DNA of 64,000 bases from Nitrospirota bacterium (lineage in GTDB: Bacteria; Nitrospirota; Thermodesulfovibrionia; Thermodesulfovibrionales; Magnetobacteriaceae), in assembly GCA_015233895.1 (NCBI GenBank), contig JADFXG010000004.1:62001-126000 (forward strand), written 5' to 3'. Below, piece by piece: positions 1-9,140 of the stretch. The position numbers and the translations under genes are program-made. The notes below the pieces were generated by a model. The model did not search any database. It saw nothing but the letters and a program-made list of their open reading frames with translations, and was not told the origin of the DNA. Each line of letters begins with the position of its first letter. The first letter of the stretch is position 1.

Positions 1-234
1 GTAACTAATATCAAAGGTAGGTATCCACTTATAATGCTCAACAAACTGCATAGAGGAGGCGGCTTTGTCAAATTTTATAAACAGTGGTAAAGAAAGTAGA
101 AAATCCAGCACGGTAACCAAAAGAGCAATGCCCTTTATCGCCGCCTTATTTTCTCGTCCTATGACAAACAGAAAAAGCCCGCCAAACACAGGTAAAAATA
201 TTATCGCACTTAACAGGGAGTGGCTATAGTCCAT
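1..234 (-). CDS. nuoM: NADH-quinone oxidoreductase subunit M, N-terminal part (cut by window edge)
   Basis: This is the first 78 codons of a membrane protein that reads off the left edge; the rest lies outside the window. The ATG at 234 follows the nuoL stop by 6 bases. The visible part begins MDYSHSLLSAIIFLPVFGGL and contains two hydrophobic segments, at about residues 8-25 and 32-50. The function is inferred mainly from position: nuoM directly follows nuoL in nearly all nuo operons, and the hydrophobic N-terminus fits this proton-pumping antiporter-like subunit. The diagnostic part of the protein is not visible. Confidence 0.8.
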   Translation of the reverse strand, partial: MDYSHSLLSAIIFLPVFGGLFLFVIGRENKAAIKGIALLVTVLDFLLSLPLFIKFDKAASSMQFVEHYKWIPTFDISY

Positions 235-240
235 TTAGTG

Positions 241-2181
241 TTAAAACCTCCCTGTATATAGTTTTGACAGTATTAGAATCAGGAGTATAAACATTCCTGC
301 AGCCATGAACATGCTATAGTGAAGGACAATACCAGTTTGGATTTTTCTGAGTCTTCTGCTAAACCATTCAACTATTGTGGGCAAACCGTTAACAACCCCT
401 TCAATTACAATTGCGTCGGTTATTTTATTTATTACGGCACCTGAAAACCAGTAGGCAGGTTTAACAATCAGTACGTCGTATATCTCATCCACATAGTATT
501 TGTTAAACAGTATTTTATATATGGGAGAGAACGTCTTGGCAATTCCCTCCGGTATTTTTGTGTTTTTGATGTAAAAATAATAAGCCGCTAAAATTCCTGT
601 TATTGCTATTACTATTGATGAAATCATCACAAACCACTCCTGTGACAAGCTGCCATGCGCCTCCGCCTCTCCTACAACAGGGGCAAGAAAGTGTGCAAAG
701 CTATCATGCCCGCCAAGAATATGAGGAATGCCAACATAGCCCGCTGCCACTGCTCCCAGAGCCAGTGCTATCAACGGCAGCGTCATACTTTGGGGAGATT
801 CATGAAGGTGATGTTCCTTATCGTGTCCGCCTCTGAAGCTGCCGTGAAAGGTGACATAGATAAGCCTGAATGAATAAAATGCCGTAAGAAGCGCTGTTAT
901 CGCTCCAAGCAGATACACAAATTTACCAACGCCATCTCCGTGAGCATACGCCATCCACAAGATTTCATCTTTGCTAAAAAATCCGGAAAGCCCAGGAACT
1001 CCTGAAATACTCAGCGAGGCCAAAAGCATGGTCAGATATGTGACAGGCATATGTTTTTTAAGCCCTCCCATCATATTTATATCTTGCTCTCCCTCCATCG
1101 CATGAATGACAGAACCTGCGCCAAGAAACAAGAGCGCCTTAAAAAACGCATGCGTATATAGATGAAAGATACCGGCAGAAAAAGCCCCAACTCCGCACGC
1201 TACAAACATGTAACCCAACTGGCTTACCGTAGAGTAAGCGATTATGCGCTTAATGTCTTTTTGAACAAGCGCTATTGTGGCTGCAAAAATTGCTGTTACA
1301 CCTCCGGTTACGGCAACAACTGCCATAGCAGTTGGTGAAAGAACAAATATAGAGTTGGTTCTTGCTACCATAAAGACCCCTGCCGTTACCATTGTTGCGG
1401 CATGAATGAGGGCGCTAACCGGTGTCGGACCCTCCATAGCATCAGGCAGCCACACATGGAGCGGAAGCTGTGCCGATTTGCCCACTGCTCCGCAAAAAAG
1501 CAATATCGCTATCACAGTTATCAAATTAAAACTATGTCCGCATATCATTATTGTTTGGCCTGCAAAAGCTGCCGGATTTTTAAACACGTCAGCGTAGTGA
1601 AGTGAGCCAAAAGTCAGAAATATTAAAATCACGCCAAGGCCAAATCCAAAATCACCAAACCTGTTGACAATAAAAGCTTTTTTAGCGGCATCGGCAGCTG
1701 ATTTCTTATAATACCAAAACCCTATCAGAAAATAAGAACACAGTCCCACAGCCTCCCACCCAAAGTACATCTGTAGGAAATTGTTACCCATTACAAGCAT
1801 CAACATGGAAAAAGTAAAGAGACTGAGAAATGCAAAAAACCGGTAGTAGCCCTTATCCCCGTGCATGTATCCAATCGAGTATATGTGCACAAGCAAGCTT
1901 ACCGTATTTACCACTATCAGCATTACAGCCGTTAACGGATCAATAAGAAAACCCACCGAAACCTTAAAGCTGCCAGAGGTTATCCATGTAAACAGGTCTT
2001 CATTAACGATTTGGCCGCTTAACACACCCGAAAGAGCCGAAAGCGAACACAGAAACGACCCTGCAACCCCAATGAGCGCAATCCAATGAGCCTTCGTCCT
2101 CAGAATTGCTTTCCCAAAAAGTATATTGATTATAAAAGCCGCAAGGGGAAGAGCCGGTATCAACACATGCTTTAGTGTCAT
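241..2181 (-). CDS. nuoL: NADH-quinone oxidoreductase subunit L
   Basis: This is the largest proton-pumping subunit of respiratory complex I in the cytoplasmic membrane. The 646 residues are mostly transmembrane helices, and the length is normal for NuoL. The antiporter-family core is clear at about residues 130-350: the Glu in MYFGWEAVGLCSYFLIGFWY, the Lys in GKSAQLPLHVWLPDAMEGPT, the stretch SALIHAATMVTAGVFM, and a Lys in VQKDIKRIIAYSTVSQLGYM. A long C-terminal helix region follows. It lies 2 bases after nuoK and 6 bases before nuoM, so it is co-transcribed with them. The identification is secure. Confidence 0.97.
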   Translation of the reverse strand: MTLKHVLIPALPLAAFIINILFGKAILRTKAHWIALIGVAGSFLCSLSALSGVLSGQIVNEDLFTWITSGSFKVSVGFLIDPLTAVMLIVVNTVSLLVHIYSIGYMHGDKGYYRFFAFLSLFTFSMLMLVMGNNFLQMYFGWEAVGLCSYFLIGFWYYKKSAADAAKKAFIVNRFGDFGFGLGVILIFLTFGSLHYADVFKNPAAFAGQTIMICGHSFNLITVIAILLFCGAVGKSAQLPLHVWLPDAMEGPTPVSALIHAATMVTAGVFMVARTNSIFVLSPTAMAVVAVTGGVTAIFAATIALVQKDIKRIIAYSTVSQLGYMFVACGVGAFSAGIFHLYTHAFFKALLFLGAGSVIHAMEGEQDINMMGGLKKHMPVTYLTMLLASLSISGVPGLSGFFSKDEILWMAYAHGDGVGKFVYLLGAITALLTAFYSFRLIYVTFHGSFRGGHDKEHHLHESPQSMTLPLIALALGAVAAGYVGIPHILGGHDSFAHFLAPVVGEAEAHGSLSQEWFVMISSIVIAITGILAAYYFYIKNTKIPEGIAKTFSPIYKILFNKYYVDEIYDVLIVKPAYWFSGAVINKITDAIVIEGVVNGLPTIVEWFSRRLRKIQTGIVLHYSMFMAAGMFILLILILSKLYTGRF

Positions 2182-2183
2182 CC

Positions 2184-2486
2184 CTATCCTCTCATCTCAT
2201 TAAATTCATCAACCGTTATGGTCTCTTTGTTTCTAAAGAGCGCAATTACCAGAGCAAGCCCTATTGCCGCCTCAGCCGCCGCTACGGCTATTATCATAAA
2301 GACAAGTATCTGACCGGTTAAGTCCTCCATGTAGTGGCTAAACGCTACAAGGCTTATGTTAACGGCATTAAACATTATCTCAACCGAAAGGAGCATTATT
2401 ATCAGATTCCTCCTTGTGATAAACCCAAACATCCCCACACAAAAGAGCACTCCGCTTAGCCATATATACCAATTTAAAGGTACCAT
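2184..2486 (-). CDS. nuoK: NADH-quinone oxidoreductase subunit K
   Basis: This is a small membrane subunit of complex I with 100 residues and three predicted transmembrane helices, the normal size. The conserved glutamates of the proton path are present in LLSVEIMFNAVNISL (helix 2) and AAAEAAIGLALVIAL (helix 3). The gene sits between nuoJ and nuoL in the standard order, 27 bases after the nuoJ stop and 2 bases before the nuoL start. Confidence 0.97.
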   Translation of the reverse strand: MVPLNWYIWLSGVLFCVGMFGFITRRNLIIMLLSVEIMFNAVNISLVAFSHYMEDLTGQILVFMIIAVAAAEAAIGLALVIALFRNKETITVDEFNEMRG

Positions 2487-2513
2487 TTTGCTGTCTCTAA
2501 ATTCCCCCTGCTT

Positions 2514-3023
2514 TCATTTTAACCTCTTTTTGGCAAGCACAATTGCCCCCACTATTGCAACAAGAAGTACCAGCGAGGCCAGCTCAAACGGGTACAGGTA
2601 ATGAGTGTACAGTTCCTGCCCTATGGCCCCTATGTGAGTAGCGCTCTGTATCTCCATAATTGTCCACCGCCCTGTCCTTCCAACCTCTACCGATCTTGCC
2701 GCCTTAATCGCTATTACCATCACCCCTGAGGATATGATAAAGCCAATAATCCACGGCCTGATAAACCTGCTCTTTTGCACATCCTCCCGCAAATTAAGAA
2801 GCATAACGACAAAGAGAAATAATACCATAATAGCTCCGGCATAGATAATTATTTGTACTGCGGCTAAAAACTCCGCATTTAAAAACAAATACAGTCCGGC
2901 CAGATGAAAAAACATAAGAAGCATATAAAGCACACCGTGCATAGCGTTTCGCCGCGTTATAGCCAAAGAGGATGTTAGCACTATAACGGAGGCAAAGTAT
3001 AAGAAAAAAACCTTATTCAGCAT
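2514..3023 (-). CDS. nuoJ: NADH-quinone oxidoreductase subunit J
   Basis: This is a membrane subunit of complex I with 169 residues and five predicted helices. The family signature is in helix 3, in the stretch AAVQIIIYAGAIMVLFLFVV. The reading frame stays open upstream to 3140. I chose the ATG at 3023 because it has a good ribosome binding site (AAGGTGG about 8 bases upstream) and gives the family's usual N-terminus (MLNKVFFLYF). The longer version would add 39 unrelated residues inside nuoI. The start overlaps the end of nuoI by 11 bases, which suggests translational coupling. Confidence 0.93.
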   Translation of the reverse strand: MLNKVFFLYFASVIVLTSSLAITRRNAMHGVLYMLLMFFHLAGLYLFLNAEFLAAVQIIIYAGAIMVLFLFVVMLLNLREDVQKSRFIRPWIIGFIISSGVMVIAIKAARSVEVGRTGRWTIMEIQSATHIGAIGQELYTHYLYPFELASLVLLVAIVGAIVLAKKRLK

Positions 3024-3639
3024 TATGTAAATCCACCTTACTCTGAGTCCGCCCTTTAAACACCGCCTGATTTTCAGGCGTTTTAAAGTCATCGGCACGC
3101 GGGCCCCAAAATCGCTTAAAATACTCGGTTCCTTTGTCACCTGTCATGTACTTGTCCCAATTTCCAAGGAGTTTGTCTTTGGTCATTTTAAAATCCGCCT
3201 TGTTGTATCCGGCATACTCGTAGTGCTCGGTAAGAACAACCGCCCCAAACGGACATGCCTCCACACAAAGTGCGCAATACATACATCTGAGGACTTCTAT
3301 TTCATATCTGTCAACGACCTTTTCATGTTTTTCCCCCTCGGATGTGTATATGGTTATGCAGCGAGAGGGGCATACGGCGGCACATAGCCCACAGCCCACG
3401 CACTTAGCCTCTTTCGTTTCCGGATTGCGTACAAGCGCATGAAGCCCTCTAAAGCCGGGCATCACGGGTCTTTTCTCCTTTGGGTACTGCCTTGTGACAG
3501 GCTTTGTGAACAAGGTTTTAAGGGTAAGTTTCATCCCCTGAAGGATTTCCACAAAAAACACCGTCTTAAGAAACCGTGCTATTGCGGTATCTTTTTTTCG
3601 CTCCATCACCACAACGTCTTTTATCTTCATATCGTTCAT
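3013..3639 (-). CDS. nuoI: NADH-quinone oxidoreductase subunit I (two 4Fe-4S clusters)
   Basis: This peripheral-arm subunit carries clusters N6a and N6b, which pass electrons towards cluster N2 in NuoB. Two classical ferredoxin motifs are visible: Cys80, 83, 86 and 90, and Cys119, 122, 125 and 129. The 208 residues are slightly longer than many NuoI because of N- and C-terminal extensions. The ATG overlaps the nuoH stop as ATGA. Methionines at residues 4 and 12 are possible alternative starts. Confidence 0.96.
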   Translation of the reverse strand: MNDMKIKDVVVMERKKDTAIARFLKTVFFVEILQGMKLTLKTLFTKPVTRQYPKEKRPVMPGFRGLHALVRNPETKEAKCVGCGLCAAVCPSRCITIYTSEGEKHEKVVDRYEIEVLRCMYCALCVEACPFGAVVLTEHYEYAGYNKADFKMTKDKLLGNWDKYMTGDKGTEYFKRFWGPRADDFKTPENQAVFKGRTQSKVDLHNAE

Positions 3640-4673
3640 TTGTGTAAAAATATTTTAATAATTCCTGTTATCATAACATTTAAAAGGGCAAGTGGTATCA
3701 GCACCTTCCAACCTAACGACATTAATTTATCATATCTATAGCGCGGCAGTGTTGCCCGTATCCAGTAGTAAAAGAATATACAGGCGTAAAGCTTAAGCAT
3801 AAACCAAATGAGACCCGGCACATGGTTCAAAAAGGGAAACATGTTTAGTATAAACTGGGGCAGAGTCCATCCGCCTAAAAAGCACAGGACGGCTATCGAG
3901 GACATTATAATCATACCAATGTACTCGGCCATAAAAAACAGAGCAAAGCGCATACCGCTGTATTCGGAGAAAAATCCGGCTATAAGTTCAGTCTCAGCCT
4001 CTGGAAGATCAAACGGGGTGCGGTTGGTCTCGGCAATTGCAGAAATAACAAACACATAAAAACCCAGAAACTGCGGAATTATGTACATCCCGCCCGGATA
4101 ATTGTGCTGAGCGTGTACGATGTCGGTAAGGTTAACTGAGCCTGCCATAAGCATCACACCAACAAGGGAGAGGCCAAGGGACACCTCATAACTAATCACC
4201 TGAGCCGAGGCACGCAGCGCCCCCAGAAACGAATACTTTGAATTAGACGACCAACCGGCAATTATTACGCCGTAGGCAGCCAATGAGGACATTGCAAAAA
4301 GAAACAACAGTCCAATGTTAGCGTTACTGATTACAAAACCATCAAAAAATGGTATCACCGCAAGGGCTGAAATTGCAGCCATAAGCCCGATTATTGGCGC
4401 CGAGAAAAACAGCGGTTTATCGGCATTTGTTGGAATTATATCCTCTTTGAAAAAGGATTTAATGCCGTCTGCTATCGGCTGAAATATGCCGTGAGGGCCT
4501 ACCACCATAGGGCCCATTCTGACCTGCATATGGCCTATAACTTTCCGTTCAAAATACGTGGCATATGCTACATGCAACATCGTTGCCCCAAGTACAACAG
4601 CTATCTTTAAGAGTATCACTCCGAGGTTCCATATATACTCTGGTACCGCTGCATGAAGAGCGTCTAATGTCAT
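3636..4673 (-). CDS. nuoH: NADH-quinone oxidoreductase subunit H
   Basis: NuoH joins the peripheral and membrane arms of complex I and forms much of the quinone-binding chamber. The 345 residues have about eight transmembrane helices. Conserved cytoplasmic loops are visible: ERKVIGHMQVRMGPMVVGPH near residue 43, DGIKSFFKEDIIP near residue 69, and NRTPFDLPEAETELIAGF near residue 218. The gene overlaps nuoG and nuoI by 4 bases each, so it is tightly coupled in the operon. Confidence 0.97.
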   Translation of the reverse strand: MTLDALHAAVPEYIWNLGVILLKIAVVLGATMLHVAYATYFERKVIGHMQVRMGPMVVGPHGIFQPIADGIKSFFKEDIIPTNADKPLFFSAPIIGLMAAISALAVIPFFDGFVISNANIGLLFLFAMSSLAAYGVIIAGWSSNSKYSFLGALRASAQVISYEVSLGLSLVGVMLMAGSVNLTDIVHAQHNYPGGMYIIPQFLGFYVFVISAIAETNRTPFDLPEAETELIAGFFSEYSGMRFALFFMAEYIGMIIMSSIAVLCFLGGWTLPQFILNMFPFLNHVPGLIWFMLKLYACIFFYYWIRATLPRYRYDKLMSLGWKVLIPLALLNVMITGIIKIFLHK

Positions 4674-7276
4674 AGTTCTTTAGCCCTCTCTATTGTTACA
4701 ACTCTGTCTGTTATGTTAAGGCTTTTCAGAGTCGGGTCTATTGTGTATCCTACAATTGACCTAAATCCGTTGTCTTTAAATGTGTTTGAAAGCGCAGCCA
4801 CTCCCTCCGGCATTCCTCTGTCGGCACGTAAAACAGCAACTGCCATCCCTTTGTCACTCGTTATAACCACCCGCTCATTATCGCTAAGTCCCAAAGACTC
4901 CGCTGTCACAGGGTTTATCATAAGAAGCGGCTCCGAGGCTACGCCCATAAGAGCAGCTGAATATCTGGAAAGGGAGGAGGAGTGGATAAGCGATTTATCC
5001 TCTTTTAAGATAACCCTGCCACTTTGCTCACTGCCAGGTAATTCCGGCATGTCCTCAAGCCCCTCTACTTCGAAATCCCCCTCTATTCCTCTTAAAGGTT
5101 CACCCCCATATGGCCATATACCGCCGCGTCCCGTAAGGGATTCATACCTGACGCCGGCATGGACTGAGGATATCCTGCTGATTTCCTCCCACACGCTCTT
5201 AACATCCGTGTATGATTCCTTCATTCCCAGCGCTTTACAGATATCGGCAAGGATTTTCCAGTCTGCCCGTCCACGGCTGCTTAAAGCTCCCTTTCTTAAC
5301 CTCTGAAGCCTTCTTTCAAGATTTGTATAAGTGCCGTCTTTTTCACTCCATGCTGAGGCTGGAAACACAACATCAGCAAGGCTTGCCGTCTCTGTGAGAA
5401 ATATATCCGACACTGCCAGAAATTCTAGTTTCTGAAGAGCAGACTCCACTTTCTTTTTATCCGGAATATTAAAGACAGGATTTTCTCCCATCACAAACAT
5501 TGCTTTGATACTCCCACTGTTAGCGCCGTTAATCATCTCAAAAAGATTAAGTCCTGTTCCCTCTGGTGTTTTCATTCCTGCCGTGTTTTCCATCTTATGG
5601 CCAAACGTCTCAAGCTCTACCGGCCTGCCACCAACAAGCACACCAGGCGAACAACCCATATCAAGACATCCCTGCGTGTTTGGCTCATCCATAAGTACAA
5701 ACAACCTGCCGTTTAACACATAGTTAAGCGCACCAAGTAAAAACAGATTCTTTGAACCATTACCATAAAGCACCATCTCAGGACCTATTATAACAACAGG
5801 ATTTTTTAGCCTTACAAGCTCATCCGCAGTATATTGCAAAGCCTCAGGGCTGACTCCGGCTCTGACAAGCATGTCCATATCAGGAATTTTCAGAGCCGAC
5901 AATTTCTTATCTATAATTGAGTTTTCAGAGATAAAATTCTTCTTTTCGTAGACCTTAGCTAATATCCACGTTAGAATAAGTGCTCCTGCGCCCTCTGTGT
6001 GATTTAGCTCATGTTTTACATTACTTCTTAGTCCGCCGGATTTGCCTAACACAAACACCTTTCCGCCTTTTTTCCACACCGAGCGAACTGCAATGCCAAG
6101 AACCGGATTTATTGTAGTTGGGTCGCCACCGGCAACAAACACTCCGTCTGAGTTAGCAATACCTGGAATAAGGTTTGCCGTTATCCCCTGCCCAAACATC
6201 CTCTCAAGATAACTGACAGCAGGACGATAAAAGAGTCTTGCCGCAGAGTCTATATTATTTGAACCCAGCACGTAGCGAATTAATTTCTGAAGCATGTAGT
6301 TGTCTTCATTAGTGCATCTGCCAGAGGCAATACCTGCCACAGAGCCACCGCCGTGTTTTTTAACAATCTCTTTAAGCCGCCACGCTGTAAACTCTACAGC
6401 CTCCTCCCACGATACCGGAACAAGCTCTCCGTCTTTTCGTATAAGCGGACTTCTCAGTCTTTCCTCATGTTCGGTGTAATCGTAACCGAACCGTCCCATA
6501 ACGCACAACATGCCGGAATTCAGACCTTTTTCAAAATCCGGGATGACTCTGATAATTGTGTTTTCCCTCATTTGAAGGGTTAGAGTGCAGCCAACGCCGC
6601 AGTGCCCGCAAATGGTCTCCACCTGGCGCTCTATGTACCATGGCCTGTACGTGTGGCGATGAAGTTTTGACGTGATCGCTCCCACAGGACAGGCTGAGAG
6701 ACAGTTACCGCAGTACTCACAGTCGAATCTGCCACCGGAAAATGGCTCTATAAGAGAGTGGCTACCCCTGTTAATTACACTGATGGCAAAAGCACCCTGC
6801 AAATCGTCACAAGTTCTTACACATCGGGTACAGAGGATACACCTTTGCATGTCTCTGACTATAACAGGATCTTCAAAACTTACCGGATTGGTGCGTTTAC
6901 CCTCTTTAAACCGGCCTGCTGCAGCACCATACTTTGCAGATAAGTCCTGAAGAATACACTCGCCGGCTTTATCACAAACCGGACAGTCCAGCGGGTGATT
7001 TATAAGCAAAAACTCCAACACCGCTTTCCTTGCACGCATAATAGCCTCGGAGTTGGTTCTGACAACCATTCCGTCTGTGATTTTAACCGTACAGGCTGTC
7101 TGAGGCCTGGACAGACGCTCGATTTCCACAAGACACATACGACAACTACCAGAAGGGGACAGGTTTTTAAATGTGCAAAGTGTTGGAATCTCAATTCCAA
7201 CCTGCTTTGCTGCTTCAAGAATAGTTATTTCCCGGTCCGTCTGAACCTCTATGCCGTCTATGGTTAACTTAATCAT
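4670..7276 (-). CDS. nuoG: NADH-quinone oxidoreductase subunit G
   Basis: This is the large iron-sulfur subunit of the NADH-oxidising arm (868 residues). The N-terminus carries a 2Fe-2S ferredoxin domain (Cys34, 45, 48, 62), then a His/Cys ligand set (His94, Cys98, 101, 107). Next come two 4Fe-4S motifs (Cys146, 149, 152, 156 and Cys186, 189, 192, 196). A further motif, Cys223, 226, 230 and 258, matches the off-path N7 cluster that only some bacteria retain. The rest is the molybdopterin-oxidoreductase-like fold, as in formate dehydrogenase, without an obvious active-site Cys or Sec. It overlaps nuoH by 4 bases. Confidence 0.96.
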   Translation of the reverse strand: MIKLTIDGIEVQTDREITILEAAKQVGIEIPTLCTFKNLSPSGSCRMCLVEIERLSRPQTACTVKITDGMVVRTNSEAIMRARKAVLEFLLINHPLDCPVCDKAGECILQDLSAKYGAAAGRFKEGKRTNPVSFEDPVIVRDMQRCILCTRCVRTCDDLQGAFAISVINRGSHSLIEPFSGGRFDCEYCGNCLSACPVGAITSKLHRHTYRPWYIERQVETICGHCGVGCTLTLQMRENTIIRVIPDFEKGLNSGMLCVMGRFGYDYTEHEERLRSPLIRKDGELVPVSWEEAVEFTAWRLKEIVKKHGGGSVAGIASGRCTNEDNYMLQKLIRYVLGSNNIDSAARLFYRPAVSYLERMFGQGITANLIPGIANSDGVFVAGGDPTTINPVLGIAVRSVWKKGGKVFVLGKSGGLRSNVKHELNHTEGAGALILTWILAKVYEKKNFISENSIIDKKLSALKIPDMDMLVRAGVSPEALQYTADELVRLKNPVVIIGPEMVLYGNGSKNLFLLGALNYVLNGRLFVLMDEPNTQGCLDMGCSPGVLVGGRPVELETFGHKMENTAGMKTPEGTGLNLFEMINGANSGSIKAMFVMGENPVFNIPDKKKVESALQKLEFLAVSDIFLTETASLADVVFPASAWSEKDGTYTNLERRLQRLRKGALSSRGRADWKILADICKALGMKESYTDVKSVWEEISRISSVHAGVRYESLTGRGGIWPYGGEPLRGIEGDFEVEGLEDMPELPGSEQSGRVILKEDKSLIHSSSLSRYSAALMGVASEPLLMINPVTAESLGLSDNERVVITSDKGMAVAVLRADRGMPEGVAALSNTFKDNGFRSIVGYTIDPTLKSLNITDRVVTIERAKEL

Positions 7277-7345
7277 AAGTTTTCACGTTCTTTTGAAATC
7301 CTCTTTTAAAATCCTCTTTTGAAATCACCGTTACATTATACTTTA

Positions 7346-8623
7346 TCATTGCACTTTACATCTCTTATTTTTTATATGGTACTCAAACTCTTCCCTGTAT
7401 GTTTTCATAGCAGCCAGAAGCACTCCGGCTGCCCCGTCACCTAATGGGCAAAAAGTCTTTCCGGTCACGTTTTCAGCCACATCTTGAAGAGTTTCAAGAT
7501 CACGCTCTGAGGCATCCCCCCGCTCGATACGCCCAAGGATTGCTCTCATCCACGCCGTACCCTCACGGCATGGCGTACACTTTCCGCAGGATTCGTGTTC
7601 AAAAAACTTCATAGCACGCTCATAGACCCTCACAATGCACACTGTATCGTCAAAGACCATAACAGCGCCTGAACCAAGCATAGAACCGTACTTAGGCAAG
7701 TGGACAAAATCCATGGGGCAGTCTATATTCTCAGGGGCAATTATCGGGGTTGAGATGCCGCCGGGAATTACTCCCTTAAGCGCACCGCCGCCTTTAATGC
7801 CGCCACAGTGGGTATAAATTATCTCTCTCAGGGATATTCCCATAGGAAGCTCATAGACACCGGGTTTATTGACTCTGCCGCTTACGGAAAAAAGTTTAGG
7901 TCCGGGACAGTCTTTAACCCCTATTGAGGCATACGCCTTTGCACCTTGTGAGACAATGTATGGAATATTGGCAAATGTTTCAACATTATTAACAATCGTA
8001 GGCTTTCCCCACAGTCCTGAATTTACAGGAAATGGTGGTTTTAGCCTTGGCAGCCCTCGCCTGCCCTCAAGGGAATCAAGAAGAGCCGTCTCCTCGCCAC
8101 AGATATAAGCTCCGGCACCTGAGTGTACCGTAAGATTAAACCTAAAATGTTTTGACAGTATATCGTTACCGAGATAACCACTGGCCAAAGCCTCCTCGAT
8201 GGCTCTTTCAAGTATTCTTTTTGCATGAGGGTATTCACCTCTGAGGTATATATAGCCTCTGGTAGATTGCAGTGCGTAAGCGGATATAATCATCCCTTCG
8301 ATTAAAAGATGAGGGTTGTGTTCAAGAATTGGTCTGTCTTTAAATGTGCCAGGCTCTCCCTCATCTGCGTTACAAACCAGATATTTGGGGAATTTCGGAT
8401 CAAGGGATGCAAATTGCCATTTCATACCGGTTGGAAATCCGGCTCCACCGCGTCCCCTCAGACCGGAGCTCTTTATCTCATCTATTATATCCCGCGGGGT
8501 CATCTCGCCCACAGCCTGCTCCAAAGCTTTGTAGCCGCCATAAGCCATATAGCCCGCAATTGAGGCGTTATGAGGATCTTCGGTGTTCCTTAATATTATC
8601 CTCTCATCCACGGTTGCCCCCAA
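7346..8623 (-). CDS. nuoF: NADH-quinone oxidoreductase subunit F (NADH and FMN site)
   Basis: NuoF oxidises NADH and holds FMN and cluster N3. The 425 residues show the nucleotide-binding GLRGRGGAGFPTGMKW near residue 54, the flavin loop NADEGEPGTFKDR near residue 85, and the segment GAGAYICGEETALLDSLEG. The 4Fe-4S ligands are Cys346, 349, 352 and 392 (SCGKCTPCREG and TFCPLGDGA). The start is a TTG at 8623; a GTG four codons downstream, preceded by a GGGG run, is an equally possible start. It follows nuoE by 22 bases. About 70 bases with small direct repeats separate it from nuoG. Confidence 0.96.
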   Translation of the reverse strand: MGATVDERIILRNTEDPHNASIAGYMAYGGYKALEQAVGEMTPRDIIDEIKSSGLRGRGGAGFPTGMKWQFASLDPKFPKYLVCNADEGEPGTFKDRPILEHNPHLLIEGMIISAYALQSTRGYIYLRGEYPHAKRILERAIEEALASGYLGNDILSKHFRFNLTVHSGAGAYICGEETALLDSLEGRRGLPRLKPPFPVNSGLWGKPTIVNNVETFANIPYIVSQGAKAYASIGVKDCPGPKLFSVSGRVNKPGVYELPMGISLREIIYTHCGGIKGGGALKGVIPGGISTPIIAPENIDCPMDFVHLPKYGSMLGSGAVMVFDDTVCIVRVYERAMKFFEHESCGKCTPCREGTAWMRAILGRIERGDASERDLETLQDVAENVTGKTFCPLGDGAAGVLLAAMKTYREEFEYHIKNKRCKVQ

Positions 8624-8645
8624 TGTTTCAGAAATTCATATGTCA

Positions 8646-9128
8646 TCACTTATAACTCTCAAGCAAAGTGTCCAGCCTGTCCTTTGTCAGATTTTCATAA
8701 GAATCAGTATCCAATATCATCGCAGGGGCTGTGCCGCAGGCGCCAATACACTCCATTATAACCAGGGAAAATCTGCCATCAGGTGTTGTGCCACCAGGAG
8801 TCAACCCGTATTTCTCTTTTAAGTATTCAACCAGGCTATAGGCCCCTTCAATCATACAGGACACATTTGTACAGAGTTGAATAATGTGCCGCCCCATGGG
8901 TTTAGTTTTATACATGGCATAGAAGCTGGCAACTCCCCTGATTTCCGCAGCAGGCACACCGGTTACATTTGAAATCTCTCCGATTGCCTCAGGGCTGATA
9001 AATCCAAAAATTTCCTCTGCTGCAAAGAAAGACGGCAAAAGCGCTGCCTGATAGGAGGGATAGAGCTCCATCAGTTCGTAGATCTTCCCTCTTAATATCT
9101 TCAGCCGCTCTGCTGTTACCTGTGTCAT
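8646..9128 (-). CDS. nuoE: NADH-quinone oxidoreductase subunit E (2Fe-2S)
   Basis: NuoE is the thioredoxin-fold 2Fe-2S subunit that pairs with NuoF at the NADH end of complex I. The 160 residues are the normal length. The cluster N1a ligands are visible as Cys86, Cys91, Cys127 and Cys131 (CTNVSC and CIGACG). An N-terminal helical region with YPSYQAALLPSFFAAEEIFG is typical of the family. Unusually, a cyclic-nucleotide-binding protein gene lies between nuoD and this gene. Confidence 0.96.
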   Translation of the reverse strand: MTQVTAERLKILRGKIYELMELYPSYQAALLPSFFAAEEIFGFISPEAIGEISNVTGVPAAEIRGVASFYAMYKTKPMGRHIIQLCTNVSCMIEGAYSLVEYLKEKYGLTPGGTTPDGRFSLVIMECIGACGTAPAMILDTDSYENLTKDRLDTLLESYK

Positions 9129-9140
9129 CGCGTGCTCTTG

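Noticed and set aside
3024-3140. Upstream extension of nuoJ by 39 codons
   Set aside because: The added part lies inside nuoI, is unlike NuoJ, and the ATG at 3023 has a good ribosome binding site.
4713-5306. 197-codon open frame opposite nuoG
   Set aside because: It lies fully within a well-conserved gene on the other strand and shows no family motif; it is a shadow of nuoG.
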